22,118 nt of DNA from Oxalobacteraceae bacterium. Its GTDB lineage: Bacteria > Pseudomonadota > Gammaproteobacteria > Burkholderiales > Burkholderiaceae_D. Below are positions 19,544-22,118 of the stretch, piece after piece (positions within the stretch are counted from its first letter, which is position 1; every line of letters starts with the position of its first letter). The stretch is taken from assembly GCA_003537575.1 (NCBI GenBank), contig DPRS01000036.1, positions 109,816 to 131,933 on the forward strand, read 5' to 3'. The notes beneath the pieces were generated by a model. That model had not been told where the DNA came from. It saw only the letters and a list, made by a program, of their open reading frames with translations, and did no database searches. A program made the translations under genes and the position numbers.

Positions 19544-21817
19544 ATGAATACCACAAGCCAGAGTCCGGCCAGCAGCGTGACCGCCTTGGTCGCCAAACGC
19601 CCGATGAGCCGCCGCATGCTGATCGACCGCCTGTTCAAGCACCTGATGTCGGTCGGCGGCATCAGCGTGATCGTCGCGGTCTCGGCCATCTTCTTCTATC
19701 TTGCCGGCGTGGTCATCCCGCTGTTTACGCCGCCGTCGATCGAGCATGAGAGCCAGTTTGTCGCGCCGGGCGCAGCGAACCAGGATACTGCCTCGCTGTC
19801 CGGCGAAGAACAAAGGGAGATTGGCATCCGGGTCGGCGCCCAGGGCGATATCAGCTTTTTCGGTTTCGGCAGCGGCCAGGTGCTGGCACGCCATGCCATC
19901 AAGCTGCCGGAAGGCGCCCAGGTGACCAGTTTCGCCAGCGGCGAACGGCGCAGCTATGCGCTCGGCTTCGGCCTGTCGGACGGGCGCGTGGTGCTGGCCA
20001 AGCAGGGCTACCAGGTCAGCTATCCGGATAACAAGCGGCTGATCACGCCGTCGATCGACTATCCGCTGGGCGAAGAGCCGCTGGTGATCGATCCGCAAGG
20101 CAAGTCCGTCATGAAAATGGCGATCCAGCATTCCGAGGATGGCTCCACCGTGGTCGCCCTGACCGAGGATGGCCGCCTGCTGGTGTCGGCCGTCAGCGTC
20201 ACCAACAACCTGATGACAGGCGAAACCACGAGCCAGGTCGAACAATCGGAGATCGCCCTGCCGCCGACCGATATCCGGCGCCTGCTGGTGGAATCCAAGC
20301 AGCGTGAACTGTACGTGCAATTCGGCGACCGCGCGCTGGCCCGCTACGACATCAGCGACAAGACTCAGCCGAAGCTGATCGAAACCGTGCAGCTGACGGA
20401 CGGCGGCGAGAAAGTCACGGCCATGACCATGCTGAGCGGCGGCTTCTCGATCATCGTCGGCACCAACCGCGGCAGCCTGGCGCAGTGGTTCCCGGTTCGC
20501 AAGGAATCCAATCATTTCGTGCTCACCCGGATCCGCACCTTCGAGCCGATGCAAGGCGCCGTCACCGCGCTGGCGCCAGAATTTAACCGCAAGGCATTCA
20601 TTGCCGGCGACAGTCAGGGCTATCTGGGCAGCTACTTCGCCACATCGAACCGCCTGCTGTTCACGAAGAAACTCAGCGACAAGCCGCTCACGGTGCTCGG
20701 CATCCCGCCGCGCGGCAACGGTTACCTCGCGCAGGATAGCAATGGCAAGGTGTATTCGGCCGCAGTCCACAACGACCATCCGGAAGTATCGTTTTCCAGC
20801 CTGTGGCAGAAGGTCTGGTATGAAAGCTATGAAGAGCCGGATTACGTCTGGCAATCGTCGGCCGCCAACTCCGACTTCGAGCCGAAGTTCAGCCTGGCGC
20901 CGCTCACTTACGGCACCATCAAGGCGGCCGCCTATGCCATGCTGATCTCGATCCCGCTGGCCTTGCTGGGCGCGATCTTCACCGGCTATTTCATGACGCC
21001 GAAAATGCGCACCATCGTCAAGCCGAGCATCGAGATGATGGGCGCGCTGCCGACCGTGATCCTGGGCTTCCTCGCCGGCCTGTGGCTGGCGCCGCTGGTG
21101 GAAAACAACCTGGCCGGCGTGCTGCTTTCGATCGTCTTGCTGCCGGTGTCGATGGTGGGCGCGGCCTGGCTGTGGCAGCTGTTGCCGGAAAACCTGCGCA
21201 ATCGCGTGCCGCCGGGCTGGGAAGCGGCGCTGCAATTGCCGGCGGTGGCGTTCATGCTGTGGTTCCTGTTCCAGATCGGCCATCCGATTGAAGCAGCTTT
21301 CTTCGGCGGCGACCTGCCTGGCTGGTTCAGCAACGAGCTCGGCATCAGCTACGACCAGCGCAATTCGCTGGTGGTCGGTATCGCCATGGGCTTTGCCGTC
21401 ACCCCCAACATTTTCTCGATCGCCGAAGACGCCATCTTCAGCGTGCCCAAACATCTCACCTCGGGCTCGCTGGCGCTGGGCGCGACGCCCTGGCAAACGC
21501 TGGTCGGCGTGGTGCTGCTGACCGCCAGCCCCGGGATCTTTTCGGCGGTGATGATCGGCCTGGGCCGCGCGGTCGGCGAAACCATGATCGTGCTGATGGC
21601 CACCGGCAATACCGCGGTGATGGACTTCAGCATGTTCTCCGGTTTCCGCACGCTGTCGGCCAACATCGGCGTGGAAATGCCGGAAGCCGGCGTCGGCGAA
21701 ACCCACTACCGGCTGCTGTTCCTGTCGGCGCTGGTCCTGTTCGCGTTTACCTTCATCGTCAACACTTTCGCAGAACTGGTGCGCCAGCGCATGCGTGACA
21801 AGTACAGCACTATCTAA
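19544..21817 (+). CDS. pstC: Phosphate ABC transporter permease PstC, extended
   Basis: A 757-residue inner-membrane permease subunit, more than twice the E. coli length (about 320). The first transmembrane helix is at about 36-60, then comes a large soluble extracytoplasmic region of roughly 400 residues (about 61-460, beta-rich with repeated short strand-turn patterns), and then the usual PstC core of about six helices from residue 465 to 750. The core contains the EAA-loop signature TPWQTLVGVVLLTASPGIFS...GRAVGET that contacts the PstB ATPase. Extended PstC proteins are known in Pseudomonas and relatives. No clear ribosome site precedes the start, and a terminator-like hairpin lies just upstream, so translation and transcription may be low relative to pstS. 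Stop is 14 bases before pstA. Confidence 0.93.
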   Translation: MNTTSQSPASSVTALVAKRPMSRRMLIDRLFKHLMSVGGISVIVAVSAIFFYLAGVVIPLFTPPSIEHESQFVAPGAANQDTASLSGEEQREIGIRVGAQGDISFFGFGSGQVLARHAIKLPEGAQVTSFASGERRSYALGFGLSDGRVVLAKQGYQVSYPDNKRLITPSIDYPLGEEPLVIDPQGKSVMKMAIQHSEDGSTVVALTEDGRLLVSAVSVTNNLMTGETTSQVEQSEIALPPTDIRRLLVESKQRELYVQFGDRALARYDISDKTQPKLIETVQLTDGGEKVTAMTMLSGGFSIIVGTNRGSLAQWFPVRKESNHFVLTRIRTFEPMQGAVTALAPEFNRKAFIAGDSQGYLGSYFATSNRLLFTKKLSDKPLTVLGIPPRGNGYLAQDSNGKVYSAAVHNDHPEVSFSSLWQKVWYESYEEPDYVWQSSAANSDFEPKFSLAPLTYGTIKAAAYAMLISIPLALLGAIFTGYFMTPKMRTIVKPSIEMMGALPTVILGFLAGLWLAPLVENNLAGVLLSIVLLPVSMVGAAWLWQLLPENLRNRVPPGWEAALQLPAVAFMLWFLFQIGHPIEAAFFGGDLPGWFSNELGISYDQRNSLVVGIAMGFAVTPNIFSIAEDAIFSVPKHLTSGSLALGATPWQTLVGVVLLTASPGIFSAVMIGLGRAVGETMIVLMATGNTAVMDFSMFSGFRTLSANIGVEMPEAGVGETHYRLLFLSALVLFAFTFIVNTFAELVRQRMRDKYSTI

Positions 21818-21831
21818 TCGGAGTTTACAAC

Positions 21832-22118
21832 ATGCGAGAATGGTTTAAATCGGGTACCCCCTGGATCTGGCTGACCGCCGGCGCGGTGGCGCTGTCGCTC
21901 CTGATGGTAGCCGGCGTGCTGAGCCTGACGGCGATGCGCGGCCTCGGCCACTTCTGGCCCAAGCAGGTGGCCGAAACGACCTTCACCGAGAAAGATGGCA
22001 AGAAAATCCGCCTGATCGGCGAAGTGCGCGAGCGCGAGGAAGTATCGGTCAAGCGACTGAAGGAAGCCGGCTTCGACATCGGTGGCGACAAGGTATTTGT
22101 CAACCGCCTGCTGGTCAA
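21832..22118 (+). CDS. pstA: Phosphate ABC transporter permease PstA (N-terminal part)
   Basis: Partial gene: 95 codons are inside the window and the frame continues past the right edge. The protein opens with MREWFKSGTPWIWLTAGAVA, a membrane helix at about 10-33, and a soluble segment GLGHFWPKQVAETTF...REREEVSV typical of the extended PstA proteins with an N-terminal DUF3333 domain, the counterpart of the extended PstC. It would form the inner-membrane channel with PstC. A GGAG ribosome site lies in the 14-base gap after pstC. Genes pstB and phoU, and possibly phoBR, are expected downstream but are not visible. Confidence 0.9.
   Translation, partial: MREWFKSGTPWIWLTAGAVALSLLMVAGVLSLTAMRGLGHFWPKQVAETTFTEKDGKKIRLIGEVREREEVSVKRLKEAGFDIGGDKVFVNRLLV

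Noticed and set aside
19517..21706. A 729-residue open frame on the minus strand over pstC
   Set aside because: It is antisense to a clear PstC; the His/Arg/Gln-rich composition is the usual result of reading GC-rich genes backwards.

Overview
The window reads like a chromosome segment of a betaproteobacterium (order Burkholderiales, most likely family Oxalobacteraceae). This is inferred from protein style: an extended Pseudomonas/Burkholderiales-type PstC/PstA pair, a PpnN-type LOG protein, an NfeD/slipin pair and GC-rich coding DNA. No rRNA, tRNA, insertion sequence, prophage or CRISPR array was seen. Sixteen protein genes are complete; a seventeenth (pstA) runs off the right edge.

Left part (1-5600): an acetyl-CoA acetyltransferase on the minus strand, a long AT-rich gap with hairpins leading to a 60-residue protein of unknown function, then a minus-strand pair ppnN -> glycerate 2-kinase, then an orphan NarL/FixJ response regulator. 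Middle (5600-11340): an intergenic region with operator-like repeats and a candidate small RNA with a strong terminator, a membrane-anchored sensor GGDEF-EAL protein of 900 residues, and a divergent nfeD-slipin operon ending in a strong terminator.

Right part (11340-22118) is the most interesting. It holds an orphan classical pstS, an EAL-CBS-GGDEF cyclic-di-GMP protein, a convergent four-gene operon (SpoIIE-type phosphatase with a CBS-like sensor, SiaB-type kinase, SiaC-type phosphoprotein, and an unrecognised 227-residue protein), and, divergent from it, a phosphate-uptake operon (pstS - repeat lipoprotein - extended pstC - pstA...). I find PhoB-box-like heptamers at exact 11-bp spacing, each followed 10 bp later by a -10 hexamer, pointing in both directions between the Sia-like operon and pstS (17503-17650), and also in front of the EAL-CBS-GGDEF gene (12476-12509). 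A weaker copy precedes the orphan pstS.

Interpretation: phosphate starvation (PhoB) appears to switch on phosphate import together with a complete partner-switching circuit (phosphatase / kinase / phosphoprotein) and the cyclic-di-GMP enzyme it probably controls. The phosphatase and the EAL-GGDEF enzyme share a homologous CBS-like sensor module, which suggests both read the same signal. The Sia partner-switch is known from Pseudomonas aeruginosa (SiaABCD); the soluble CBS-sensing form, the 227-residue extra protein and the apparent PhoB wiring are what look new here. The regulatory part rests on motif matches read by eye and has not been tested.
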